Assembly: GCA_015680685.1 (NCBI GenBank)
Contig: MNCI01033721.1
Location: 84,367-148,366 of the forward strand
Length of the DNA stretch: 64,000 nt
Source of the DNA: Gnetum montanum
Lineage: Eukaryota; Streptophyta; Gnetopsida; Gnetales; Gnetaceae
Direction: 5' to 3'
This document shows, piece after piece, positions 21,331-31,560 of this stretch (its first letter is position 1; each line of letters begins with the position of its first letter). The notes beneath the pieces are model-generated. The model did not search any database and was not told the origin of the DNA. It saw only the letters and a list, made by a program, of their open reading frames with translations. The position numbers and the translations under genes were made by a program.

Positions 21331-22827
21331 GTGCCTCAAGTTTGTTAGACATAGTACCTTTTCAAGTACAAGTGGTTTGTANATTGTAGGATTGGTGAAC
21401 TCATTTCCATCCATGTCAGCAAGTTTGAATGCTCCATTGTTGTATGCCTTGGTGACTAAATAAGGCCCTTCCCAGTTGGCTGAGAATTTATCTGGATGTT
21501 CTTGGGTGGCCTTAAGGACTAGATCTCCTTCTTTGATTGGGCATTTATGGAGATCGTGCTTGTGCCTTTGCCTCTGTTGTTTTTGGTACCATTCAATTTG
21601 ATTAAGAGTTCGTACACGTTCCTTCTCTACTGAGTCAAGGTCGGAAATGCACAATTCATTATTTTGACTTTCATCGAGGAGACTGGAGAGAGTTATCCAC
21701 AATGAGGGAACCTGCAATTCTAAAGGTAAAACAGCTTCAGATCCGTATACAAGACTATATGGAGTTTTACCTGTGGATGTTCGATGTGTCGTTCTATAAG
21801 CCCACAATGAGTAGACTAATTGTTCATGCCATTGTTTCTTGCTCTGATTTAGCATCTTTTTGAGCACTATGATGATAGTTTTGTTTGTAGCCTCTGCTTG
21901 ACCATTGCTCTGTGGGTAGTAAGGTGAGGAGAATGCGTGTTTGATGCCCAGACTTTCACAAAAGCTTTTGGTATCTGCGCTGCTGAATTGTGGCCCATTG
22001 TCGGTAACGAAGGTCATTGGAATACCAAAACGAGTTATGATATTCTCCATTATAAAGGTGCAAACGTGTTTTGATGTGGTCTTCCTAAGAGGAATAGCTT
22101 CCACCCATTTCGTAAAATATTTAGTTGCAGTGATGATAAAGCTATGGCCTGCTGAGGGTGACGGCGTTATTGGTCCAATTAAGTCTAAACCCCATTTTTG
22201 GAATGGCCATGTGATCTGTGTGGTATGTAATTCATTGGGTGGTACATGTATTAGATTACCATGCTTTTGGCAAATGTCACATGTTCTAACCTTGGAGATG
22301 CAATCGTATTCCATGTGTTGCCAATAGTAACCTAAGCGTCTAATCTTTGTCACCATTGCTTTAGGTGCTATATGTCCTCCACAAAGTCCTTCGTGGATTT
22401 TTTCTATGATTGTTTGACCATCAGCGTTACTAACACATGTTAATAAAATACCTTCATATGATTTACGATACAAGGTGTTACCTATTAATGCATATTGGCA
22501 GGAACGTTTTCGTACAGCGTCCTTTTGAGCATTTGTCAAGTGTTGTGAACGTTCGCCTCTTAGGAGATAATCTCTTACATCATCATACCATTCTATTACT
22601 TGTGTTGTACGAAAAGATGCTATAGGTACTTCATTTAGAGTGTTAATTATAGGTTCAGCACCACTGGTTATAGAACTAGGCAATGCATGAAACATTTTAG
22701 GTGTCATGTTTAAGGCTAGTGTGGCAAGTGCATTAGCGATGGTATTTTTGCTTCTAGGGATGTGTTGTATATCCACTTCTACTAGTTGTCTCACTAGATG
22801 TTTAGTCAAATCACAATATGGTTGCAA
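21310..22827 (-). CDS. Element H Pol, end of second RNase H plus integrase
   Basis: Longest open frame in the window, 505 codons with one N (21382). Residues 1-45 are the end of a second, archaeal-type RNase H (HIPRSKNTIANALATLA). Integrase follows: zinc-binding H145, H152, C183, C186; core with KWGLDLIGPI (D215), FVTDNGPQF (D276) and NGQAEATNK (E312). D276 and E312 are 35 residues apart, the D,D(35)E spacing of retroelement integrases, so all catalytic residues are present. The C-terminal part has NWEGPYLV, the GPF/Y-type module. The frame has no start of its own and is the tail of a polyprotein. It is the best preserved gene here and suggests that H is younger than its host elements. Confidence 0.92.
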   Translation of the reverse strand: MQPYCDLTKHLVRQLVEVDIQHIPRSKNTIANALATLALNMTPKMFHALPSSITSGAEPIINTLNEVPIASFRTTQVIEWYDDVRDYLLRGERSQHLTNAQKDAVRKRSCQYALIGNTLYRKSYEGILLTCVSNADGQTIIEKIHEGLCGGHIAPKAMVTKIRRLGYYWQHMEYDCISKVRTCDICQKHGNLIHVPPNELHTTQITWPFQKWGLDLIGPITPSPSAGHSFIITATKYFTKWVEAIPLRKTTSKHVCTFIMENIITRFGIPMTFVTDNGPQFSSADTKSFCESLGIKHAFSSPYYPQSNGQAEATNKTIIIVLKKMLNQSKKQWHEQLVYSLWAYRTTHRTSTGKTPYSLVYGSEAVLPLELQVPSLWITLSSLLDESQNNELCISDLDSVEKERVRTLNQIEWYQKQQRQRHKHDLHKCPIKEGDLVLKATQEHPDKFSANWEGPYLVTKAYNNGAFKLADMDGNEFTNPTXYKPLVLEKVLCLTNLRHIIVLAS

Positions 22828-23671
22828 ATGGAGAGCTTTGCATGCATAGACTTCAATGACTTGATTAATAACTAATTGTGAATCACCTCGAACTACAAGG
22901 CATGAGATTCCTAAAGTTAATGCTACTTGAAGTCCTCTAAGAAGACCTTCGTATTTTGCTACATTATTGGTGCAAGGAAAGTTTAAGTGGTAGGCAGAAG
23001 GTTAGATTTCTCCATAGGGGTATGTTAAAATAGCTGCGGCACTTCCTCCTCAAGAGGTTGAGGATCCATTGAAGTAGAGGATTACCTCATAATCATCAGG
23101 TACGGTGTCTATACTGTTAACATTTTCATCTGGGAATTCAGGGTTTATCGTTGCTTGATCGTGCATCGGTGAGACAGTTAGTTGCGTGGTTATTTCTTGA
23201 TCTTTTGTGGAAGATTGAGCGACATAGTGCAAATCAAACTCTGCAATCATCGCTTTCCACCTAGCTAACCTACTTGACTCATAGATGTTATTAGTGATGG
23301 CACAGAGAACATTATCCTTGCAAATGATGTAAACCTGATTACAGAAGAGATAATGCCACCATTTCTTCAAAGAGAAGACGAGGGCAAGGCATGATTTTTC
23401 TACGTCGTTGTATCGTTGTTCATAGGCTACTAAAGCATGGCTTAGATAATATATAAGGATCTTGGCCCCATCTTGACATTTTTGACAAAGCATGGATGCA
23501 ATGGAAGGACTAGAAGTTGCAAGATAGATGTAGAAAGGTTTGTCACTTTGTGGAGGTTAAACAGTTAGTAGCTAGGCCAATTCTTATTTTATGTTCTCAA
23601 ATGCTTCTTGGCATTGTTGAGTCCATTGGAAATGTACATTCTTTCGTAATAGATGTTGCATGGGACTCAAC
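22828..23671 (-). pseudogene. Element H RNase H and first part of second RNase H
   Basis: The frame at 23050-23493 carries the first RNase H (YYLSHALVAYEQRYNDVEKS, LVFSLKKWWHYLF) and SSRLARWKAMIAEFDLHY. It then enters the linker and VILYFNGSSTS, the first block of a second RNase H. After a stop the second domain continues (CTNNVAKYEGLLRGLQVAL, VVRGDSQLVINQV) and runs into the 21310-22827 frame. Two RNase H domains in tandem before integrase are characteristic of Tat/Ogre elements. Two or three stops break the frame. Confidence 0.85.
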
Positions 23672-24837
23672 TTATCCATCAGCTTTTCGATAGTGTCTAA
23701 TGAATTGCAGCCTACCTTGGAGGCTGCGTAGTTTGATAAGGTTTCTTAGTGGTTGCATATTGGTTATTGCTTTAACCTTATCGGGGTCTACTTGTATCCC
23801 TGTTTTGGAAACTAGGAAACCAAGCATTTTGCCCATTTTAACACTGAAGACACACTTTTTTGTGTTGAGCCTAAGGTCATATTGAAGACAACGTTTAAGC
23901 ACTAAGTCTAAATCTTTTGCATGTTGTTCAGTTGTTTTAGTTTTGACTGCTATATCATCAACATAATCATTGAGAAAATTGAGCATGTAGTCACTAAATA
24001 TGTATGTCATTGCTCGCTGATATGTAGCACCTGCATTTTTAAGATCAAATGGCATCATTGTATAACAAAATGTTCCCCAAGGTGTCATAAAAGTTGTCCT
24101 AAGTTGATGCTCTGGATTAATTCTTATTTGATTGTAGCCTAAAAATCCATCCATTAAGGACAATAGTGCATGCCCAGCAGTTGTGTCAATAAGTTGATCA
24201 ATACTAGGTAATGGAAAATCATCTTTTATAGTGGCTATATTGAGATCATGGAAGTCAATGCATATGTGTATACTACTGTTCTTTTTGGGGACTACAACAA
24301 TGTTTGATACCCAATCGGAATAGTCGACGGCTCGGATGAAACCGGCTGGGTATAGTTTTGTGATCTCAACACGGACTGCTAATGCCACTTCGGGTCTAAC
24401 CTTTCATGCTTTTTTCTTTATTGGTTTAATTTTTTCATCAAGAATAATGTTATGTTGGATGATCCGGGGGTCTAGTCCTGGCATTTTTGTATATGACCAT
24501 GTGAATGTTTTTATGTTTTCTTTTAAAACCTAAGTGATGTCACCTACAAGTTGTGGATCTAGTAAGGCACTTAATTTCAAGGTTTTGGCTTCGCCATTGA
24601 CTGAGGTAATGGGGATTTCAACTAGAGGATCTTCATTGATATTGTTAGCTTCTAGATCTAGAGTTTTAACTACGGTTTTAGGCCAGTTTGATGTTTCTTG
24701 AGTGGAGGCTATCAAATCGGTATATGTGAATGGATTTAGATCCAATGATTCTGGGTGGATCGCTCTTTCTACATCTCTGTATGGTCCATTGAGAGACAAT
24801 ACTGAGAGGATGTTCTTGGTGGCCATGATGCTTGCTC
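23672..24837 (-). pseudogene. Element H reverse transcriptase
   Basis: RT copies the element RNA to DNA. The frame at 24530-24837 starts after a good acceptor-like site (TTTTAATTGGCAG) with an early ATGGCCACC and holds the N-terminal extension. The frame at 23672-24388 holds the RT core: IRAVDYSDWVSNIVVVPKK, IDFHDLNIATIKDDFPLPSI, SLMDGFLGYNQIRI, GTFCYTMMPFDLKNAGATYQ and the catalytic YVDD in NDYVDDIAVK. An interruption lies between the two frames (24389-24529). The catalytic motif is intact, unlike element I. Confidence 0.87.
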
Positions 24838-25590
24838 CTGCCAATTAAAACAAGAGCGAAATAAGAAACACTTCCTCAGTAGGAGAGTTACAAAGTGTAA
24901 ACAAACATAGGATAACTAAACTGGTGGAATATATAAAGACTGATGTAATGGCCTGAATTTAATTGTGGTATAAAATGGTTGCATTCTTTCATTATCTTGA
25001 TATTTCATGTAAATATTTTTTTGTTATTTTTCTTGTTTTCTAGAGTATATGTGTGCAACTAAATGTAACATAAATTTCTAAAGTGTAAAGTAGGATGTAA
25101 GGTAAATATTTGGAAAAGAAAGCAACGACCGTGCAAGAATATAAATTGTAACTTGTAACCTGTAAGCAAAAATTCAATGTAAAATGATGAGAGTTCATAA
25201 AGCTGTAATTTGTTGGCTCTAGTTTAAAGCCATTTCGGGCTTGGTACATCAGCTTAAAGTCTTGATGGATTGTTGCATCTGTTGTTAAAAAAAGGATTAC
25301 TAGTTTTATGCCATAGCAGGCCAAAGGTAGTAACTCTTTCAAGAAATTTTACACCAAATCGGCCATTTCTAACCGTGGCTAGATTAATGTCATTACGGAC
25401 GTTTTTTGGCATTTTTAACGTCATATCGAACATATCGTAGTTTAACGTCATTTCAGACAATTCCTAGTTTAACGTCATTTCTAACAGTTCGTAGTTTAAC
25501 GTCATTTCAGACAGTTTGTAGTTTAACACCATTTCGGATAGTTCGTATCATTCGTTCTAGTTGTTGAGTTGCTTCTTGATCTCTTGCAAC
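24838..25590 (-). other. Probable intron of element H between protease and RT
   Basis: About 750 bases with stops in all frames separate the protease frame, which ends at 25591, from RT. On the minus strand a donor-like CAC/GTTAAGT lies exactly at the end of the protease frame, and a strong acceptor, CTCTTGTTTTAATTGGCAG, ends at 24838. Introns at this position are known from Ogre elements. The segment carries a tandem array (25437-25544). Confidence 0.65.
25437..25544. repeat. Tandem array, 27-bp unit x 4, inside the probable intron
   Basis: Four units built on GTAGTTTAACGTCATTTCAG ACAGTTC, preceded by looser copies from about 25225. It shares the AGTTTAA.GTCAT core with the arrays downstream of integrase. 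Confidence 0.9.
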
Positions 25591-26202
25591 TTAACGTGTG
25601 GGGCTGGGTGTATGGGTATGATCTTGTATTGGTAGTTCTGACCAAGAAACATCAGCAGGAATGGCTCCTATGTCTGTGTCTTCTTGTGTTTCTTCAATGC
25701 TAGTTGGATTGTGAGTCAATGTTGGGTTCATGTATTGATGTATGTTCATGGTTTTTTGTTTGGGGTTAATGAACTCAATTTCTGACCCTTGACCTACCTC
25801 AAGGTATGAGGAAGTGATCGATGTTGTTGTATCCCCATGTATGATGATCTCACCTCCCTCGTAAGGTAGGTGTATCTCCTGATGGATTGGTGAAGATATA
25901 ACTTTAAGTTGAGCTAGCCAAGGATGTCCTAGGATCAGATTAAACCCTAGGATTTCATCAACCATGATGAATTCAGCTGATGTAGGGAATTGGTCTCCAG
26001 CTATGAAATCTAAGGTAACCATGTCTTTCACTCCCACACAGGAACCACTGAAAGATCTCAAGAAAGAGGTTGTTGTGGGTTGTACTTGTTCAGTGAATCC
26101 CAATTTTTCAATGATGGAAAAAGGTATTACATTTGTTGCTACACCATCATCGACATGCATCCTACGTATCTTGAAATGATCAACCTGTATTGTTATGAAC
26201 AT
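25591..26202 (-). CDS. Element H protease region
   Basis: Aspartic protease that would process Gag-Pol. The 203-codon open frame has MHVDDGVATNVIPFSIIEKL, where VDDG takes the place of the usual DS/TG; VDDGS-type sites are familiar from Tat-lineage elements. GFNLILGHPWLAQLKVISS is the C-terminal LGxxWL block, and FLRSFSGSCVGVKDMVTLDF lies in the expected strand region. The frame ends in a Thr/Pro-rich tail at the proposed intron donor. The ATG at the start is internal to the Gag-Pro frame, so it should not be taken as a real start. Confidence 0.82.
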   Translation of the reverse strand: MFITIQVDHFKIRRMHVDDGVATNVIPFSIIEKLGFTEQVQPTTTSFLRSFSGSCVGVKDMVTLDFIAGDQFPTSAEFIMVDEILGFNLILGHPWLAQLKVISSPIHQEIHLPYEGGEIIIHGDTTTSITSSYLEVGQGSEIEFINPKQKTMNIHQYMNPTLTHNPTSIEETQEDTDIGAIPADVSWSELPIQDHTHTPSPTR

Positions 26203-29200
26203 AGCGGCTGTGGTGATTTTCCCTGTTTTCTCATCTAGCTTAATGTATTTAACGTGGAACTCTAGGGATGTGGTCTTTGATTCCTAAAGTTGTGGGGACA
26301 ATACTGCATAAATGGATGGTTCATTTGCAAGAAGATCCTCACTAACAAGAATTGAAGTCAGCATCCGTACGAGAGCCTCTCGATGTACTGGTGAAGTTAT
26401 TACTAGGTCATACAAACTTAAAGAAGTATTCTTTTTTTTAAGGCTTGTGTGACTTTGGTCAACGCTTGCTAGTTCTTTACCGTTTAGGACATTCTTATCC
26501 ATAGAGATTTGGTCCATTTGACCTAACATTCGTATTTCTTGTGGAGGCGTTTTTACGTTAGTTGAGGATGCTGGGTTTCGGATATGACTCGCGACATCAT
26601 CTTTGTTTTTGTGACTTGTATTAGGCTCATTAATGGATGAACTCATGGGAACAATGTTTAGCGGTGTAGGCTTTGGTGGTCCTAATTCGTGTCTGTGGAT
26701 TTCTTGCTCCATGTGCTCTATTTTTTCTCTTTCCAGGTGCTCTCTTATTAGCCTATCGGCAAGACGTTCTCGCAAAGGTCATCGAGAAGTGGAGGTGGGT
26801 TGTGCGCCAAGGTGTTTTGGCACTTGGATCACAAAGGGAATGGGTCGGTTTTTAGATGATATGTTTGTTGTGGCAACTAAAGGAGGTATGCGGATGATGA
26901 ATGGTCTTTGTGACACGGGAGACGTGCGGATGATGAAAGGGGCTTGAGGAGATGTTGGGGTAGGTGTGTTTTCTACAGGCCTCTGAATCACAAAAGGTCC
27001 TCGTGGAACGTCTTGTCTATTTTCCACATGAATAGTATTAATCACATATGGTGCATCATTGGTGTTCAGAGGATCCTTGTAGACCTCCATGGATTGGTTT
27101 TGAGGTCTTATTGGGTTCACCTCGTCGAATACTACTTTGCCCCTATCAACCATGTGTTGTATGTCTTGTTTCAATGTAAAGTAGTAATCAGTTCCATGTC
27201 TAGGTCGTTGGTGATACTCGCAAAATCTATCCAACCTAAAGCCTTTTGAAATGGGAGGTTCATTAGCTATTGCTAAGGCTGGATTTTTGGCTAATTTGCA
27301 AAAGAGATCATGTCTTTGCAAGGCCGCAGGAGATATTTGTTTGTGTTGAATTAGCTTGGCCTTTAAAAGTTGATCAAGTAGTTGTGAAGGCTTCATGGGC
27401 AATGGTGTGTATTGAGCCGGGTCTTTTCTTTCGAAGGTACGGCATGACCTGTGTTGTTATTTCTATTTGAGGAATTTTCAGGTGTATGAGTAGATGTGGT
27501 TCTTTCATAGTTATTTGGGATAGCGGGTTATTTTCCCTCAGCCATTGTTGCTACCATCGTTTTGGATTTACCTTTCCTCGTGTTTGGCTCCTAAAGGTTG
27601 AGTAGGCTTGGTCATTACTTATTTGTGCAGCCTCTTCTATGTCTTTGATTTGTACAAATGCCTGACTCAAAGTACAGGGTTTTAGATAATAAAGCTTTGA
27701 TTTAATGAAGTCATTCACATCTGACTTAAGGATGGTGAGTAAATATGTTTCAGAAATAGGTTCATGAAGTTCATTCAGGGTGGCACTCCATCTTTGGATA
27801 AACTTCTGTGCTGGCTCTAAAGGCCCTTATTTAATTTGGATCAAGTTATCTAACGTGGCTTTAGGTTTTAGATTGTATTTGAAATGGGTGACAAATTGAT
27901 GCAACAAATCTTTCAGAGAAGATATGGAACTACGGGGTAACGCTCAGTACCAGTCTAAGGCTTTTCTGGTTAAGGACATTGCAAACACTTGCAAAATTAC
28001 ATGGGGCCATGCTTGAAGTAAAAGGCTTTCATTTCTAAATGTCACTAGGTGGGCATTTGGGTCCCCTTCTCCATTGTACTTGGTCAATTGAGGTAATGAT
28101 ACTTCTTTTGGCAAGGTCAAGGGTGGAATTGAGGGGTCAATTGGGTCATCTTGATAGAAATCTAGTACCTTGACTTCCTCATTGTTGAAAGTTTTAAGGC
28201 ATTTTAATTCTTCTGGTAATGAGTGCATCATTTTTTATGTGTATGGCCATTCTTGGGCAGTAGGAAAACCAGTGGATTGCACAGATTGTGGATGATAATG
28301 GTTTAATTGTTACATTGGAAAGGGAGGTTGTTGGGCTAATATTGGTTGCAGTGGGATAGTATTCTAGATTGAGACTACAGTTGGTGGAACCCACTGCCCA
28401 GCCACAGGTTGTGAGGTAACACCATGAACGTGTTGGGTTGGGGTAATCAATGGTGCCCCATGAATCTACACCTGGGGTATGTAATGGATGGATGTGGAAG
28501 TCGGTATGACTGATGGCATTCCAATTACTTAAGGTTAGAAGATTGACCCTGCGTTGGTTTGGGGGAGTTGTTGGGAATGTATTGGTGGAGGAATGATGGA
28601 AGTGGATGCATCAGAGTGAATGCCCCCCCCCATGGAGAAGATAGGAATGGAATGGGGAACAGGTGCTCGAGTGTTTACGGATGAAGAGGGAAACATAGTT
28701 TCTTCCAGGAAAGGATGGAATAATGGGTTTATGTGGGCATGGAGGCTAACGATATGGTATGATTCTCCATATTCAGATTGGGCTGCAAAGTCATCTTCTT
28801 CATCTTGAGGTTCTATGGGAGGTAGTTGTAAGGCTTGACTTCTAGCCATAAGAAGCAGGGATATGAGTTTATGATGGTTTTCAAATAGTGGGATTATGTC
28901 AAAAGCTGAAGGGATAAATTCACGTCCTCCTTTGTGGATAAATTCATATTCTCACTTAATTTCCCTCTCTACATGATCAATGGGTAGATTGGCTTGGATT
29001 TTGACATAGATAAAGTTATACTGTTCGGGTGTAAGAGTCGCATGAATAGGGCCTTTGCCCTGTAGCCTGAGGGATTGGCATGTAGGGCCTTGAGGATTTA
29101 TGTGTTCAATAACGGTTATGGACTCTGTAGTAGTCACAGGGTTTGAAGCTTTAGCCCCAAAGTCAACACTTGGTAATGTTACTGGGTTGACTTGGGAGGA

Positions 29201-29278
29201 TTCCATGATAAATGTGAGTGGACTGGGGTAGAAGAATGGAGTTGGATTGCAAGCAGTTATAGTGTGACCATGACACAA
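26203..29278 (-). pseudogene. Element H gag
   Basis: Gag in several frames. The first ATG region (29278, more likely the MESSQVNPV start at about 29206) gives an N-terminal part with GPIHATLTPEQYNFIYVKIQ. A Pro-rich stretch follows (28849-28400). The Retrotrans_gag domain begins near 28231 (LPQLTKYNGEGDPNAHLVTF, ...ALDWY) and runs to about 27600 with SLKDLLHQFVTHFKYNLKP. The frame at 26779-27402 carries FCEYHQRPRHGTDYYFTLKQ, the Tat-type knuckle region with Tyr in place of the last Cys. The frame at 26284-26775 is a charged linker to protease. Stops and frameshifts occur between these parts. Confidence 0.82.
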
Positions 29279-29620
29279 ACACTACGTGATCAAACTAATC
29301 AAACTAGACCAATAGGCAGCGCATGAATACTAAAAATTTGTCTAAGTGTCCAGTGTGTGAACATTGAAAACTTATCTAGGTGCGAATTACAATGAGTTCG
29401 GCTTTGAAACGGATGCGTTTTGTGTTGAACAAACACTATAGTGGTACTGTAGTAGTGTAAAAACTGTAGCAACGTGAGCACTGTAGCAGCATAAGCATTG
29501 TAGCAACGTGAACACTATAGCAGCGTAAGCACTGTAGCAACCTGGTTTCAGCACTTGGTTTGGGTAGTGTTTTAACAGGTAACATGATCAGCGTTTCGAT
29601 TAAACAGAAAACAAGTCCAG
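29279..29620 (-). other. Element H leader
   Basis: Non-coding. Rich in short alternations of GTAGCAACGTGAACACT and relatives at 29455-29545 (plus strand). Confidence 0.6.
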
Positions 29621-29637
29621 CCCTCCTTCTAGCGCCA
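29621..29637 (-). other. Primer-binding site of element H
   Basis: The minus strand reads TGGCGCTAGAAGGAGGG, ten bases after the LTR end. It starts with TGG, the complement of the tRNA CCA end. The site differs clearly from that of the Athila-like elements; I do not name the tRNA. Confidence 0.85.
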
Positions 29638-29647
29638 AAAATTATTC

Positions 29648-31300
29648 TGACCTACATTGTCGGTGTGAGGTTGGAAGGGAAACAAACACCAAAAGATCAT
29701 CGGGCAGCCATAGCTGACCATGCCTTCGCTTGAGGGCAAGTTGGAAAATGGAATGAAGGCAGAGTGCCTTGGATGGTTTGCACGCAAATCAACCAAGGAC
29801 TTCCCCGAGCGTAAGCTACAGTTAGTGCTGGGGTTATCGTGAATGATGTAAACGGAATGCAAACAGCAACACAAAATGTAAACAAAGTGTACTGAATTAT
29901 AAATAAAGCATAGATAGAGCTATATTGTAAACAAAGCATAAATAGAACTAAACAATGTAAATGGAAGGCAATGAACTATATTGTATTGTTTAATAAAAAG
30001 GTATGCACCGATCAAAGTGTAGCTACGCGTGTGGATGGCAGGTCAACCACTAAGCCCCAGGATGATGTCTGAAGTGATGATGCGATGATGTGATGTGATG
30101 AACGTGAGAAATACTTGGATGCCAATAGTCAGATGTGCTGAGCGCCCAAGGATTGCAAATTCTGTACTTTCTCAGAATTGCTCATCTCTCCCATTGCCAA
30201 CCTCGATTTATGTGAATTGACAAGGTATTTATAGGGTTGGGCCGGGCTCTGGCACAGAATTCCAGAATGGAATCAACGATTGAGAGATGAGAGGAAAGCA
30301 GATTTGGTGACATGTGTCGAGAGTTGGGTTGGATACACTGAGAGGAAAGCTTGGGTTGGATGCATGTTGTCGAGAGTTGGATGTGTGTCGGATAGTTGTG
30401 CATGAGTTGGATGTGTGTCGGCAAGCTACGTTCTTGACTAGGTACATTGCATTTTACAATTTATGGGTTATTCAAGCCCATGAAAGTACATTTAATTTAT
30501 ACATGAGGGCCTGACATGCCCACACATGTGGATTTACAATGAAATATACAAGAGAAATTCAATCCCTACTTGCTTGAAACTTCTTTGTCCTTGAGTCTTT
30601 CTAAAATTTTCTAGAATTTTCTGGAAGTTGCTGATGCCAAGAATTTTCTGCCATTTTTTGAAAATTTTCTGGAATTTTTTGGAAGTTGATGAATAGTGTT
30701 CACACGATGAATAGTATTTTACGCTGTGAATAGTATTCATGCGATGAATAGTATTTTACGTTGTGAATAGTGTTCACGTGACGAATAGTGTTTTATGTTG
30801 TGAATAGTGTTCACATGATGAATAGTATTTTACGCTGTGAATAGTGTTCATGCAATGAATAGTATTTTACGCTGTGAATAGTGTTCATGCAATGAATAGT
30901 GGTTTACGTTGTGCAACGTAAGAAAATGTAGCCTCAGCGTAATCAACTAAAAATACCTCATTTAAGGCTCAAATGTTTATTTTTCTGGAGGCTGGGAGCT
31001 ACTGGGGACCTTGGTGAAGGTCATGGAGGGTCCTTGGGCTTGATTTTAACCTATTTTGGCTCAGTTTCGGGGCCCCAAATGTTGGTGACGCTGATCCTTA
31101 CGCTGTGCAGTGCAAGCACATTGTACTTAGCCAAAATTGCACTTTTTGACCTTGAAACTGATGATTCTTGACACCAAGACTTGCCATCATGATCTATGGG
31201 CCCCAGGGAAACCTTACTTGCTCCATGGTGGGCTGCTTGAAGCCATTTCAGAGGCCCTGAAATTGTCTAGAAGTGTTGCTAAAATTTTTGTGGTGTTTCA
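29648..31300 (-). repeat. Element H 5' LTR
   Basis: Second copy of 18148-19647, with TGAAACACC...GGTCA ends and a TATAAATA box at 30226-30233. It has more units of the ATGAATAGT repeat (30688-30912) and an extra segment near 30312-30355. Confidence 0.9.
30688..30912. repeat. ATGAATAGT tandem repeat, expanded copy
   Basis: About six 37-38-bp units; the 3' LTR has about three. Confidence 0.85.
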
Positions 31301-31543
31301 TACACAGCGTGACAGGGTGCTATGCTGTAATAGACATGGTGCTATGCTACGCAACGCTACACAGCTTGACATGTGAATCTGCAGAAAGTGCCACCATTCT
31401 AACACTTAGAAAAATTTTGCAAATATGGCAGTTAGAGCTGACTACACTCAACACTTGGAAAAATATGGGCAAAGTGCCATTGTTTTAACTCTTAGCCAAA
31501 TTTGCTATCAAGATGTCAAGACCCGAAATTTTGTGGTGTTTCA
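31301..31543 (-). repeat. Element C 5' LTR, right fragment
   Basis: Matches the end of the 3' LTR of C (15330-15583), including AGCTTGACATGTGAATCT and TTTGTGGTGTTTCA. It resumes the 47-bp array where H interrupted it. Confidence 0.85.
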
Positions 31544-31560
31544 CCCAGAAACAATGCCAA
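31544..31560 (-). other. Primer-binding site of element A, cut by element C
   Basis: The minus strand reads TTGGCATTGTTTCTGGG, a decayed form of the tRNA-Asp-type site, directly after the LTR of A. The rest of the site and the leader continue at 14288. Confidence 0.75.

Larger units (their letters stand above)
18148..31300 (-). mobile_element. Element H: Tat/Ogre-like LTR retrotransposon, nearly complete
   Basis: 13.1-kb minus-strand element: 5' LTR 29648-31300, primer-binding site 29621-29637, gag, PR, a probable intron, RT, RNase H, a second RNase H and INT, AGTTTA-core repeats, polypurine tract, and 3' LTR 18148-19647. The dual RNase H, the C-x-Y-H...H-x-T knuckle, the non-coding break between PR and RT and the length are hallmarks of the Tat/Ogre lineage. 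It is inserted in the 47-bp array of the LTR of C. A target duplication could not be fixed because the flanks are themselves repetitive. Confidence 0.88.
14289..31543 (-). mobile_element. Element C: Tat/Ogre-like LTR retrotransposon remnant
   Basis: An old minus-strand element with a complete 3' LTR (14289-15583), a short internal region (15584-17770) and a 5' LTR that is cut by element H (17771-18147 and 31301-31543) and lacks its inner end. The flanks CCTAG (14284-14288) and CCCAG (31544-31548) are probable target duplications with one change. C is inserted just past the primer-binding site of element A. No gag or pol is present; the internal part matches only the 3' non-coding and intron-like parts of H. 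Confidence 0.75.

Noticed and set aside
18143-31305. A 5-bp target duplication for element H
   Set aside because: Flanks TGTTT (or ACTAC with a slightly different border) and TACAC do not match; the insertion is in a tandem array, so short matches would be ambiguous anyway.
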